From positions 22,362 through 53,324 of the forward strand of contig NZ_KK073768.1 in NCBI RefSeq assembly GCF_000582685.1: a stretch of DNA of 30,963 nucleotides. The letters are read 5' to 3'. A model generated the notes under the pieces. The model was not told the origin of the DNA. It searched no databases and saw only the letters and a list, made by a program, of their open reading frames with translations. This document shows, piece after piece, positions 7,395 to 16,500 of this stretch. The translations under genes and the position numbers were made by a program. The first letter of the stretch is position 1; every line of letters begins with the position of its first letter. This DNA is from [Scytonema hofmanni] UTEX 2349 (GTDB lineage Bacteria; Cyanobacteriota; Cyanobacteriia; Cyanobacteriales; Nostocaceae).

Positions 7395-8816
7395 CTAAGC
7401 TGTAACACTCTTAGTTTGACGTAGTGCTACATGCCAGCGATCGCCTGTTTTTTGTAGCTCCAAAGAATCGCATGATTGCAAAAATTTCATATAATTACCA
7501 CTTAGATGCAAACATTTGATTTGGTTAGTAATCGATTTACCATATTGTTGACTAAATTTGCTACCTAAAATTCCAATGCAAATGTAGCTATTAGAAGATT
7601 GAGTAGTTAACTTTTTTATAATATTCTTCAGCGCTTCTTCCAAATCTGTTTTGGAATTTATGCTCGATAATGATGCTACATTAGTTTGTTGAACGTCGTC
7701 ATTGCTGGTATCTACTTGCTGCACTTGATTTATTTCAAACAGCGTTACATATAATTCAGACTGCTCACTCATTTGGTGAACTACAAACTCGGTGGGATAA
7801 TTAACAAAAATATCTCTTGCTTTTTTACCGGGAAGATGCTTAGAGACAATTTGAGTGATAGTTAATTGGTATTTGTCTTTAAACATCTGAGAAAGAGTAG
7901 CAAGTTCTACCCAACAGTTTTCAGTACGCTTTTGTTCAACTTTAATTAATTCTTTTAGTTGATGAATAAATTGTTCAATTGTTGGTATTTTTGGTAATAT
8001 ATTCAGAGAATAATTGTAATTTTTACCTGTAGAGATATTAACTACTGTTACATTGTTTCCTTGCTTGTTAACCTGATACACTGTTAATCCATTTTGCTGA
8101 AGATGGTTGCACAGGTTAGTCATTACCGTGTCTGAGGAACAAACTAAAACTTCCTTGGCTTTTGGATAATGCTCATGAATTGACGAACCAAAAGCTATCA
8201 TTTTTCCATCAGCATTGTCTTTACCTGCGGGGACATGAATTAAGTCGTAGCCACGCTGATGAAATTCAATATCTAGTTTACCCATGCTGCGCCAATTGGC
8301 AAAGGCAATTTTAACTTGAATCGGACAAGTGCAAACTGTTGTTAAGAATTGTTCAGTTTCGGCATTTATTTGTAAGTTTTCTGCATCTAAAAGTAAAACT
8401 GCTATTTTTGTTTGCGACAAAGAACCATTAGTTACTATTTCCGATGATACTGGCTTAATTGTGTTGAGGCTGTTTGAACCATTTAACTCAGGTTTTGCCG
8501 GATTTAGTAGACGAATGTCTTCAATTAATTTTATTAATATTGGTGAGTTGAAAGATTCAGGAATTAATAAAACTTTTAGAAACCCTTGCAATGTATTAAT
8601 TAATGTGTCCCAGTCGTTACTTTGGCGAAGTATTTCGGTTAATTTTGCTGTTAAACTAAATTGATGGCGGCTATTCCAAGGTACGTTTCTATATTTTTCC
8701 AGTAATAATTCTGGTTGCTTGTCTTGAATGGCAATAATTGCTTGACCAACATAGAAGCCGATTTTGTTGAAGAGAGCAGAATCATAAGTTGTTAGCAAAA
8801 GTTCCATAGTTGACAA
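7395..8816 (-). CDS. NYN-domain protein with two OST-HTH/LOTUS-like modules
   Basis: A 473-residue protein. Residues about 1-110 are a helical N-terminal region of unknown kind. Residues about 136-250 are a NYN/PIN-like nuclease domain: LLLDAENL gives Asp144 and Asn147, GKDNADGKMIAFG gives Asp200 and Asp203, and VLVCSSDTVMTNLCNHLQ gives Asp229, followed by GLTVYQV. Two segments (about 290-360 and 388-468) each have a winged-helix pattern, WVELATLSQMF...FVVHQ...LYVTL and SYICIGILGSKFSQQYG...RWHVALR, resembling OST-HTH RNA-binding modules. The expected role is RNA binding with metal-dependent RNA cleavage, but activity is inference. The final SxD acidic position is SSD where SGDSDF is commoner. 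It appears monocistronic. Confidence 0.7.
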   Translation of the reverse strand: MSTMELLLTTYDSALFNKIGFYVGQAIIAIQDKQPELLLEKYRNVPWNSRHQFSLTAKLTEILRQSNDWDTLINTLQGFLKVLLIPESFNSPILIKLIEDIRLLNPAKPELNGSNSLNTIKPVSSEIVTNGSLSQTKIAVLLLDAENLQINAETEQFLTTVCTCPIQVKIAFANWRSMGKLDIEFHQRGYDLIHVPAGKDNADGKMIAFGSSIHEHYPKAKEVLVCSSDTVMTNLCNHLQQNGLTVYQVNKQGNNVTVVNISTGKNYNYSLNILPKIPTIEQFIHQLKELIKVEQKRTENCWVELATLSQMFKDKYQLTITQIVSKHLPGKKARDIFVNYPTEFVVHQMSEQSELYVTLFEINQVQQVDTSNDDVQQTNVASLSSINSKTDLEEALKNIIKKLTTQSSNSYICIGILGSKFSQQYGKSITNQIKCLHLSGNYMKFLQSCDSLELQKTGDRWHVALRQTKSVTA

Positions 8817-8953
8817 GCACGCTACAGTAGGACATCCAGGCTCAGATTATCATCATGTTATATCTGGGGAAGAAACAATCTGAGATCCGTGAAACTGCTT
8901 AAGGTAAATGTTAATACTTACTTAATCTTTTTACCAGGCTTTTCTTATCCATT

Positions 8954-9127
8954 TTAGTGCAGAATTAACTCTGTCACTTCTGCTTCTTCATTTTTGACAA
9001 AGGTTATTTGGGCATAAACTAGCGTGTATAAATATTCAGTTTCCGATTCTGGGTAGATTTCAGCTTGAGATTGTGCAGTAGCTTGAGTAAAAATTTGGTC
9101 ATTTTTTTGGTAATTGTAATGATGAAG
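8954..9127 (-). pseudogene. C-terminal fragment of an unidentified protein
   Basis: A 57-codon open frame that ends in TAA at 8954 and has no start codon. The peptide has coding-like composition (ATAQSQAEIYPESETEYL, then TLVYAQITFVKNEEAEVTEL) and is cut on its 5' side by a stop at 9128. I do not recognise the family. It is probably the degraded tail of a gene; chance is the alternative. Confidence 0.35.
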
Positions 9128-9182
9128 TTAGGAGCTATATTATGTCCGTTTAATTAACAGTAATAAAAACAACGCAACCGTC

Positions 9183-9211
9183 GTAGAGACGTTCCGGCGG
9201 AACGTCTTTAC
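9183..9211. repeat. Palindromic dispersed repeat, copy 1
   Basis: A near-perfect inverted repeat, GTAGAGACGTTCC / GGAACGTCTTTAC around a GGC centre, followed by AAGGATT. Relatives occur at 16674-16702, 21558-21586 and, with a longer loop, 17645-17693. These are small palindromic dispersed repeats of the kind described in Nostocales. Confidence 0.8.
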
Positions 9212-9268
9212 AAGGATTCATACATCAATTCAGCAATGCCCTTTTCGTAAGTCCTGTTAAAAAATAAT

Positions 9269-10513
9269 ATGTTTGCCAGAATACGTCGTCTTTTCAGTCA
9301 GTTTTTTAGTAATTCAAGAACAATCAACAACGAACCACTAAATAAAGTGAGCTTGATTGTCATTATTTTGATTGATATTTTTATTTTAATCAATGTTTTT
9401 ACGGGTTTGGATGATATTAGCAAATGGCATCTGAACCCGACTCAGGTTTATCCATGTTACTCCGAGTGGAAAAATTACCGGACAGGAACTGGGAAAGATA
9501 AAGATTATGAAATTTTAAAGCTTTCACTAACATATAATACTATCAATTCACCATCATTACAGCAAACTTATCAACAACCACAAACAGGACATCTAGGTAA
9601 GGTTTCTGAAACATGCCTGAATTATGCAACTTATAAAGATAAGATTAAAAATTCCGAAAATCAGCAGCAAATCATCAAGAGCATTGTTCGGAAAGAAGCA
9701 GACATTAATTCACTTGAACAAACCAATCGTAATATTCGCGCTCAATATGACTCAACGCTCTTAGAAAAAATAGCAGGTCAAGCTCGTGGGCAATCAATTA
9801 ATTCAGTTGGTGCTGAAAAAGCTAAACAGGAGTTAGACCAAAACAGCAGAAAAATTTCTAATCTGAAAAATGAAATTTCTAATTTGAAAAATGTACTGCT
9901 TGCAAAACCAGAAAGCGTTAATTTTATAGCTTTCCTTAAGGATAACGATAAATTTACGACAGTTGAAAAGGGCTATAAACAAGCGTCATTTTGGTATCCT
10001 AGCATTCAGCTTGCTTTTCAGTCTCTGTTTCTTTTACCGCTGATTATTGTTGCTTTATCAAGTTATAAATTTGCTCAGAGGAGAGGATATGGACTCATCT
10101 CACTAATTAGCTGGCATTTGCTGGTTATCTTTTTTATCCCGCTATTACTTAAAGTATTTGAATTTCTGCAAGTCGGTGCAATATTTAAGTTTATCTTTGA
10201 TATCGTTAGCACCTTTTTTGGTGGTTTACTTTTCTTAGTTAGTTATGCTTATGTGTTGCTGATTCCACTTATTGGTTTTGGAATTATCAAGTTTCTCCAA
10301 AACATTGTCTTTAATCCTAAAGTCCAGGCAGCTAGCAGAGTTCAAAAATCACGCTGTATTAATTGTGCGAAGAAAATTCAGCATCATGATGTTTATTGCC
10401 CGCACTGCGGTTATTATCAATACGTTGAATGCCAAAACTGCCACAATCTTACTTACAAAAATTTGTCACATTGTAAACATTGTGGACACCCTCAAAATTC
10501 CAATAATTTGTAA
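9269..10513 (+). CDS. Membrane protein with C-terminal double zinc ribbon
   Basis: A 414-residue integral membrane protein of unknown function. One helix lies near residues 27-47. A large loop domain (about 50-250) includes a Gln/Lys-rich coiled-coil stretch (about 120-205, with heptad-like SNLKNEISNLKNVLL). Three or more helices follow (about 252-345). The C-terminal tail (about 362-408) has four CxxC knuckles in the order CINC, CPHC, CQNC, CKHC, the layout of two zinc ribbons (DZR type). The coiled coil is probably on the non-cytoplasmic side and the ribbons in the cytoplasm; topology is inferred. The start lacks a strong ribosome-binding site. A strong terminator follows about 80 bp downstream. 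Confidence 0.75.
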   Translation: MFARIRRLFSQFFSNSRTINNEPLNKVSLIVIILIDIFILINVFTGLDDISKWHLNPTQVYPCYSEWKNYRTGTGKDKDYEILKLSLTYNTINSPSLQQTYQQPQTGHLGKVSETCLNYATYKDKIKNSENQQQIIKSIVRKEADINSLEQTNRNIRAQYDSTLLEKIAGQARGQSINSVGAEKAKQELDQNSRKISNLKNEISNLKNVLLAKPESVNFIAFLKDNDKFTTVEKGYKQASFWYPSIQLAFQSLFLLPLIIVALSSYKFAQRRGYGLISLISWHLLVIFFIPLLLKVFEFLQVGAIFKFIFDIVSTFFGGLLFLVSYAYVLLIPLIGFGIIKFLQNIVFNPKVQAASRVQKSRCINCAKKIQHHDVYCPHCGYYQYVECQNCHNLTYKNLSHCKHCGHPQNSNNL

Positions 10514-10595
10514 TTGATGGTGTTTTCAAAAGATAAAAGCTAAAAGGATTTTGGGCTTAACTGAACGGTATTGAGGTATAGTAATATTTTTTTCA

Positions 10596-10634
10596 GATAC
10601 CCGACTTCTCTAAGAAGTCGGGTATCTTTGTTTT
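10596..10634 (+). terminator. Intrinsic terminator after the zinc-ribbon gene
   Basis: A perfect 14-bp stem, GATACCCGACTTCT (10596-10609) with AGAAGTCGGGTATC (10613-10626), has a 3-nt loop and is followed by TTTGTTTTT. This is a textbook rho-independent terminator for plus-strand transcription. Confidence 0.9.
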
Positions 10635-10671
10635 TCTCGCACAATTTTTCCAATTCTCAAAATCAATGCTT

Positions 10672-10878
10672 TTAGTTGTGAGCTTCTTTTTTGGCTATTA
10701 TTTCTTGTGATTGCAAATCGCTGTTACTACCAATAATTGCTTGCAATATATTCCCTACTAAAGTGAAAATTGCTGCAACTAACAACACGAGCATTAAACT
10801 AGCAAGTGCAGCAAAGGGAGAAAGGATAAATAAGAGTAAGAAGGCAAAGATTAAAGTCGATAGTAATGTCTTATTCAT
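10672..10878 (-). CDS. Small membrane protein of unknown function
   Basis: A 68-residue protein made almost wholly of two hydrophobic helices (about residues 5-27 and 28-50), with a polar tail ending QSQEIIAKKEAHN. An initial MNKTLLSTLIFAFLLLF could be a signal anchor. No family is recognised. Codon use and clean length suggest a real gene, but hydrophobic AT-rich ORFs can arise by chance. It lies 90 bp downstream of the APH-fold gene on the same strand. Confidence 0.5.
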   Translation of the reverse strand: MNKTLLSTLIFAFLLLFILSPFAALASLMLVLLVAAIFTLVGNILQAIIGSNSDLQSQEIIAKKEAHN

Positions 10879-10968
10879 GGTTTTTACTTTTAATGGCTGC
10901 TGTTCTCAACATAAACAGCTAAGTCAATAGGTTTGCCTCATCTATAAGAAGTAATTATTCCTCTTTCT

Positions 10969-11955
10969 TTAGTTGTAAAATAAGAATGGTTCGCCTTGAA
11001 GATATCTGTTACAAAACGCCTGAGTGACGTAGGGTACAGTTTGTAATAAGTAATCGTGTTCGTTGGGATTTGAGACGTGAAATGCAAAATTATTTATTGT
11101 TGCGGCGATAAAAAATGCCTCTAATATATTTTCATAGTCATCAGGCAATAAGCGCACGCTTTGATAACCATTGAGGAACGCTCTACGGTTTTCACTCTTC
11201 AGATGTAGCAGTGTGGAGGCAATATCATAAAGATAATAACCGAAGCCACAACGTGAAAAGTCGATCGCTCGTGCTTTATCTTCATGAAAGATATAATTGT
11301 TTTCGTTTAGGTCTGCGTGTATCACACCCCAACAAGAGCGCGTTTTTCCTAACGCTGTCATCATTAGAGCAATTCGCTTGACTGTTGTCTCCAGCACTGC
11401 AAAATCAGCGTCAGATATTGTCAAAAGATGCAGCTTCATCAGTGAGGTTTGTAGTTCCTCCCAGTCGTATTTTGGTCGCACGAAGCTTAAAGGTAACTCC
11501 CAAAAACTAGTGTGTTGATGCAATCTTGCCATTAATTCGCCAACTTGCCAAGCTTGGTTCGGTGTGGGTTGGGTACTGATTTGGCAACCGTCAACCCACT
11601 GCATTAAAGTACAATTGAGCGGTGGTTTTCTATCAATTTTTACAGAGGTGACGAAGGTGCTGTTTTTGTTTTGCACTGGCTTCGATACTATTAGGTTGGT
11701 ATCGCGATGTAATGCTGATAGCCACAAAAGTTCTGATTGAATTACGTTGTGTTGCTGCCAAATTGAATCGCTTTGTTGGGCAACTGGGTGATGGATGCGG
11801 AGAAGGAATTTTGCTGGTTCGTTACTGTTTGTTGATGTGGTGTCACATGTTTCTACGCGAAAGGTTACGTTTTCGCTATGACCAAGGAAAAATAATTTTG
11901 CATCGGTGATAGTGTATTGAGTTAGTGCAGTTTGTGCGAGTTGGTTCCAGTCCAT
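10969..11955 (-). CDS. APH-fold phosphotransferase (aminoglycoside/choline/homoserine kinase-like)
   Basis: A 328-residue kinase-like protein of the APH superfamily. The catalytic loop is VIHADLNENN with His213, catalytic Asp215 and Asn220 (HxDxxxxN). The DFG-equivalent metal-binding Asp232 lies in AIDFSRCGFGYYLYD. The N-lobe has FLLRIHHP and a hinge LMQWVDG. SrkA-like stress kinases and homoserine kinases ThrB2 are the nearest relatives by pattern. The substrate is unknown. It is the last gene of the minus-strand run that begins with the RTX nucleoside hydrolase, 73 bp after the HlyD gene. Whether it belongs to the secretion operon is unclear. Confidence 0.75.
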   Translation of the reverse strand: MDWNQLAQTALTQYTITDAKLFFLGHSENVTFRVETCDTTSTNSNEPAKFLLRIHHPVAQQSDSIWQQHNVIQSELLWLSALHRDTNLIVSKPVQNKNSTFVTSVKIDRKPPLNCTLMQWVDGCQISTQPTPNQAWQVGELMARLHQHTSFWELPLSFVRPKYDWEELQTSLMKLHLLTISDADFAVLETTVKRIALMMTALGKTRSCWGVIHADLNENNYIFHEDKARAIDFSRCGFGYYLYDIASTLLHLKSENRRAFLNGYQSVRLLPDDYENILEAFFIAATINNFAFHVSNPNEHDYLLQTVPYVTQAFCNRYLQGEPFLFYN

Positions 11956-11987
11956 TTTAATTTATGAAAATGAGGTATGGACTAAGA

Positions 11988-12003
11988 AAGCGCTGAAGCG
12001 CTT
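11988..12003. terminator. Short AAGCGCT/AGCGCTT hairpin between HlyD and APH genes
   Basis: A perfect 7-bp stem with a 2-nt loop in the 73-bp gap after the HlyD stop. No U-tract follows on the minus strand, so it is only a possible attenuator or processing site. Confidence 0.3.
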
Positions 12004-12028
12004 ACTACGTAATTTTTTATTTTTTCGT

Positions 12029-13471
12029 TTATCTCATGAATTTGAGGCTTTCTATTTGTTGGGTAAATCCATCGATGAAGATGCTTAAGATTGTGCGTTT
12101 TCGGAGTTTGATGTTGACACTTACTGACATACCTGATTGAAGAGGTAATTGTTTATCTTTAAGTGTAAGTGCTTGCTGATTTAAACGTACTGTGACGGGA
12201 AAGCTGTAGTAGGGACGAATTTCGGTAGGTGGTAAAGCATCGGAACCAATTGATTCTAGGGTTCCTTTAATATCACCAAATTCGCTAAAGGGAAAGGAGT
12301 CAATTCTCACGTCTACAGGCATTCCTGCTCTGACGAAACCGATGTCTTTGTTGGTTAGGAATACTTCGGCTTTGAGAGAGTTTTCTGGGACAACTTTGAG
12401 AACGGGTTCGGTGGAATTTGCCACAAATCCAGGGTTACTGGCTTTTAAATCAAAGACTTTACCATTGACTGGGGAACGAATTTCTTGATAATCTAAAGAA
12501 ACTTGGTTTTGACTGATTTGATTATCCATCTCGGCAATGTTTTTTTCGTTTTCAACGATCGCCTTTTTTAATTGGCTGTCTATTTCTGCGATGCGTTTAT
12601 CATTATCGGCTATTTTCGTCCACAAGTCTTGATTAGACGCAGACATGGTATTTTGCAGACGTTCCCCTGATTGTGCGATCGCTAACTTTAAACGTTCTCC
12701 TTCTTGGGTTAACTCATCGACATCTGACTGCTGAGTGCTAACTTGCTGCTCTTGCTGTAAGTATTGTAAGCGAGCGATCGCACCTTCTTTAAATAATGGT
12801 TCTAAGTCTTTGAGAATGCGGGAATTAATTTTTAACACGTTTTTCGCATTCGCCAATTTTACCTGATTTTGTACCACCTGCTTTTCTAATTGCGAGGCTT
12901 CTAACTTGACTGTAGCAGCTTTAGTTTTCAGTTCTTGCTGATTGGTTTGCAAGCGTAATTGCTGATCGGCTGTCAGATTTATTCCTGACGATTTCCCCGA
13001 AAGTTGCACTCGATAAAGTTGATTTTCTGCAACTAAACCAGCACGGTTTTTCGTTAATATTGCGATCTCTTCAGGCAATTTTATCTGATTTGTCGCCGGT
13101 ACGCGAACTTTATCACTCATTTGGGATTGATAAAATTGATTTTCTTGTAGTAAATTCTTACGAACTTTCTGTAAGTAGACTTTTTGCGCTTTTTGTGCAG
13201 TGTGATCAAGACGCAATAGCAAGTCTCCTTTCTTAACTTGTTGACCGTCTTTAATATAAACTTCTTTTACCAAACCATTCAGCGGTACTTTAACTTCTCT
13301 TACCGTTCCTTGTGGTTCTAGTTTGCCAGTTGCCGGAATCGCTTCTTCAATTTTAGCAACAGCAGACCAAATTAGCGTGAAGCTAGTTACACCAACAATA
13401 CCCCAAAGTACTGCTCGTGATAATATAGGCGATCGCTGTAAAATTACAGGTTGGTCAAATTCAAAATTCAT
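12029..13471 (-). CDS. HlyD-family periplasmic adaptor of a type I secretion system
   Basis: A 480-residue membrane-fusion protein linking the inner-membrane ABC exporter to an outer-membrane TolC-like channel. One N-terminal membrane anchor (about residues 20-39) is followed by half of the lipoyl/barrel-sandwich motif (GKLEPQGTVREVKVPLNGLVKEVYIKDGQ broken across about 49-77). A long Gln/Lys-rich alpha-helical hairpin runs over about 85-320, with the second lipoyl half at RSPVNGKVFDLKASNPG. A beta-barrel domain and a short C-terminal segment complete it. The length and long coiled coil suit HlyD adaptors of RTX and bacteriocin exporters. It lies 127 bp downstream of the exporter gene, separated by heptamer repeats. 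No TolC homologue is in the window; it would have to be supplied elsewhere. Confidence 0.88.
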   Translation of the reverse strand: MNFEFDQPVILQRSPILSRAVLWGIVGVTSFTLIWSAVAKIEEAIPATGKLEPQGTVREVKVPLNGLVKEVYIKDGQQVKKGDLLLRLDHTAQKAQKVYLQKVRKNLLQENQFYQSQMSDKVRVPATNQIKLPEEIAILTKNRAGLVAENQLYRVQLSGKSSGINLTADQQLRLQTNQQELKTKAATVKLEASQLEKQVVQNQVKLANAKNVLKINSRILKDLEPLFKEGAIARLQYLQQEQQVSTQQSDVDELTQEGERLKLAIAQSGERLQNTMSASNQDLWTKIADNDKRIAEIDSQLKKAIVENEKNIAEMDNQISQNQVSLDYQEIRSPVNGKVFDLKASNPGFVANSTEPVLKVVPENSLKAEVFLTNKDIGFVRAGMPVDVRIDSFPFSEFGDIKGTLESIGSDALPPTEIRPYYSFPVTVRLNQQALTLKDKQLPLQSGMSVSVNIKLRKRTILSIFIDGFTQQIESLKFMR

Positions 13472-13475
13472 TGGA

Positions 13476-13597
13476 TTTTGTTGGTTGATAGTTGATAGTT
13501 GATGGTTGATAGTGGTTGGTTGATAGTTGATGGTTGATGGTTGCTGATTATTTTACTAACCACTAACTACTAACCACTAACTACTAACCACTATCCA
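13476..13597. repeat. Heptameric short tandem repeats (STRR)
   Basis: The gap between exporter and adaptor genes is almost entirely two heptamer runs: GTTGATA/GTTGATG on the left and ACTAACC/ACTAACT on the right. The two halves are imperfectly complementary and could fold into a long weak hairpin in the mRNA. Confidence 0.85.
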
Positions 13598-13598
13598 A

Positions 13599-16500
13599 TT
13601 AAAGTTGTGCTTCTTGTTGTTGATATAAACAGTAATAACGACCTTTTTCACTCATTAATTGTTGATGGGTTCCTTGTTCAACTACAAAGCCTTGATCGAG
13701 CATTAAAATCAAATCAGCATTGCGAATTGTGGTGAGACGGTGGGTAATAAAGAAAACTGTACGTCCTTTAAATGCTTCGGCTAAATTTAAACAAACTTGC
13801 CGTTCTGATTCGTAATCTAACGCGCTGGTAGCTTCGTCGAGAATGAGCATTTGCGGGTTTTGGAGGATGGTTCGAGCGATCGCTATTCTTTGTCTTTGTC
13901 CCCCAGAAAGGGATGCTCCACGTTCTCCAACTCTGGTATTGTAACCGTTAGCTAGGTTCATAATGAACTCGTGAGCAAAGGCAATTTTCCCAGCTTCGAT
14001 AATTTCTTCTGAGGTTGCGTCTGGATGATTTAATGCGATATTGTCTTGGATTGTTCCATCAAATAAGAGCGTATCTTGTGGTACAATGCCAATTTGTTTT
14101 CTTAAAGAATAAAGTTCGACTTTGTTGATGTCGTAACCGTCGATTAAAATTCGACCTGATTCTAAAGGATACAAACGTGGCAGAAGTTTCATCAACGTAC
14201 TTTTGCCGGAACCACTTTGACCAACTATCCCGATAAATATACCAGCGGGAAATTCTAAGTTGATATTATTAAGTTGTAGCGGACCGCTGGGATTGAAGCG
14301 GAAGGATACGTTATCATACTTGACTGAACCCTGAATCATCGGCATGGGAATGTTACCGCGATCGCTTTCGGAAGATTCTGTAGGTGAGTCGATAATATCG
14401 CTTAATCGTTCCAAAGAAAGAGCCGTTTCTTGGAAGTTCTGCCATAGTTGCGTTAATCGCAGCAATGGACTGGTGACGTAACCTGCTATAATTCTAAAGG
14501 CGATTAATTGCCCTAAAGTAAGTTCGCCTTTGAGTACTAAATAAGCTCCTACCCACAATACTAATAAACCGGAAAGTTGACTTAAGAAGTTGCTGGTTGA
14601 ACCTGCTGCGGTGGAAGTTTGAACTGTTTTAAAACCGGCACTGACATAACGAGCATAACGTTCTTGCCATTGCCAACGCGATCGCAATTCGATATTTTGC
14701 GCTTTTACTGTTTGAATACCCGATAGCACCTCAACTAAATGAGATTGCGCTTCGGCATTTCGTTCTGCTTTTGTTCGCAGTTGTCGTCGAACAATTGGCG
14801 AAACTGATGTTGTTAGGAGTACGAATAATGGTAATGTGGAAAGTGCTACTAAACTCAGTAGCCAACTGTAGATAAACATTACCACAATATAAATAACTGA
14901 AAATACCGCATCTAAAACGACTGTTAAAGCTGTGCCGGTTAAAAATTGACGAATATTTTCTAATTCATTTACTCGTGTTGATAATTCACCTACTGGACGA
15001 CGTTCAAAGTATCGTAAAGGTAAACGTAGCAAATGGTCAATAATTTGCGAACCGAGTGCTAAGTCTATTCGATTGGTGGTATCGACGAATAAAAATGTCC
15101 GAATACTAGTTAGGATTGCCTCAAATACGGCAATGACTATGAGAAAAATCCCTAAGACTTGCAACGTATCAGCGCTGTTCTGCACTAAAACTTTGTCGAT
15201 AATAACTTGGGTCATTAACGGATTTGCTAACCCAAACAATTGGACAAAGAATGAGGCAATAAATACCTCTATTAGTACTTGACGATATTTGTATAAAGAA
15301 GGTAAAAACCAACTTAAACCAAACTTTTGCTGTGGTGTATATCTAGTTTGTTGCAGCAGCAAAACGGGAACGGTTTCTTTGGGAGATTCATCTAATTTAG
15401 TTGCCGACTGTAGCAAGATGCTGGCAACGTCTGCGGTTTTTTGCCGTAAAACTCCAACTTCGGGAATTCCTAAAACGATCGCTTGAGGATTGATTTCGTA
15501 AAGTAGGGCAAAACTATCTTGCCATTGCACAATCGCTGGTGCTTGGAGTCGTCCGACGGCATTAACTGGTAAACTGATAAGTTGAGCGTTTAAACCGAGT
15601 GATTCTGCGATCGCTCCACATTGCTGCAACGATAGCGAACCTGTTCGTCGTTCCTGCAAAAGCAAAATCTTACGTAGAACTTCCCGACGAAAAGGCAGAT
15701 TCAATTGCTTGCTCAACATTTGAAAGCAAGCTAAAACTGCGTCTACTTTACCACTACCGCGCACATATGGATATTTTTTTAGGCTAGAAGTTTCTACCTG
15801 TCTTCCTTCTGGTTCATCTGGTGCGTATGGGATATCATCACGGGAAGTGGGGAGAGATAACGAAGAAATTCCCCCTTGTCCCCCTGTCTCCTTGTCCCCT
15901 TGTCTCCTTGTCTCAGTGGGGAAAATATTAGTGGGAAAGCCGAGTAAACGTAGATGCTTTCCTTTTGTGGAGTGCGTTTCGGGATTATAGCGGGTAGCAA
16001 TTATATCAATTGGAATATTTCCCCCACTAATTAACCATAAGCGATCGCTTGGCAATTGGTTTTGAGAATCTTGGGGAAGATTGACAACTACGGTTTCTGA
16101 ATGAAGCTTCAAAGCTAATTCTTTTAAAGAATTTGAATCACTTGCTTCAAGTAATAACTCATTATCTGCACGACTTTGCAGTTCTGCTGCTAACAAATCA
16201 AAGACTTCGATTAACTCCGAACGATTGTTAAAGTAAGATGCAAAAGCTTTTTCTTGTTGTAAAAGCGTGAGAAATTCGGTAGTTTTTATAGTTATACATA
16301 TGGTTTCACTGGAAGCGATCGCTGTTTCACAACCAACTCCCCGAATCAGTCCAACCCAACCTAAAATATCTCCAGGTTGCAGTAACTTTAAAGTTACCGG
16401 CATCTGACTTTTTGGATCGTATCCTAATAATCGCGCTTGTCCTTCAAAAATAATCGAAATGACAGCGGGTATTTTTTCCCGCATGACAATTGTTTGTCCC

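Larger units (their letters stand above)
8817..9268. other. Divergent gap with a gene fragment and a palindromic repeat
   Basis: A 452-bp gap between the divergent NYN gene and the zinc-ribbon gene. It holds a start-less coding fragment on the minus strand (8954-9127) and a 29-bp palindrome (9183-9211), both listed separately. The remainder is AT-rich promoter DNA. Confidence 0.6.
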
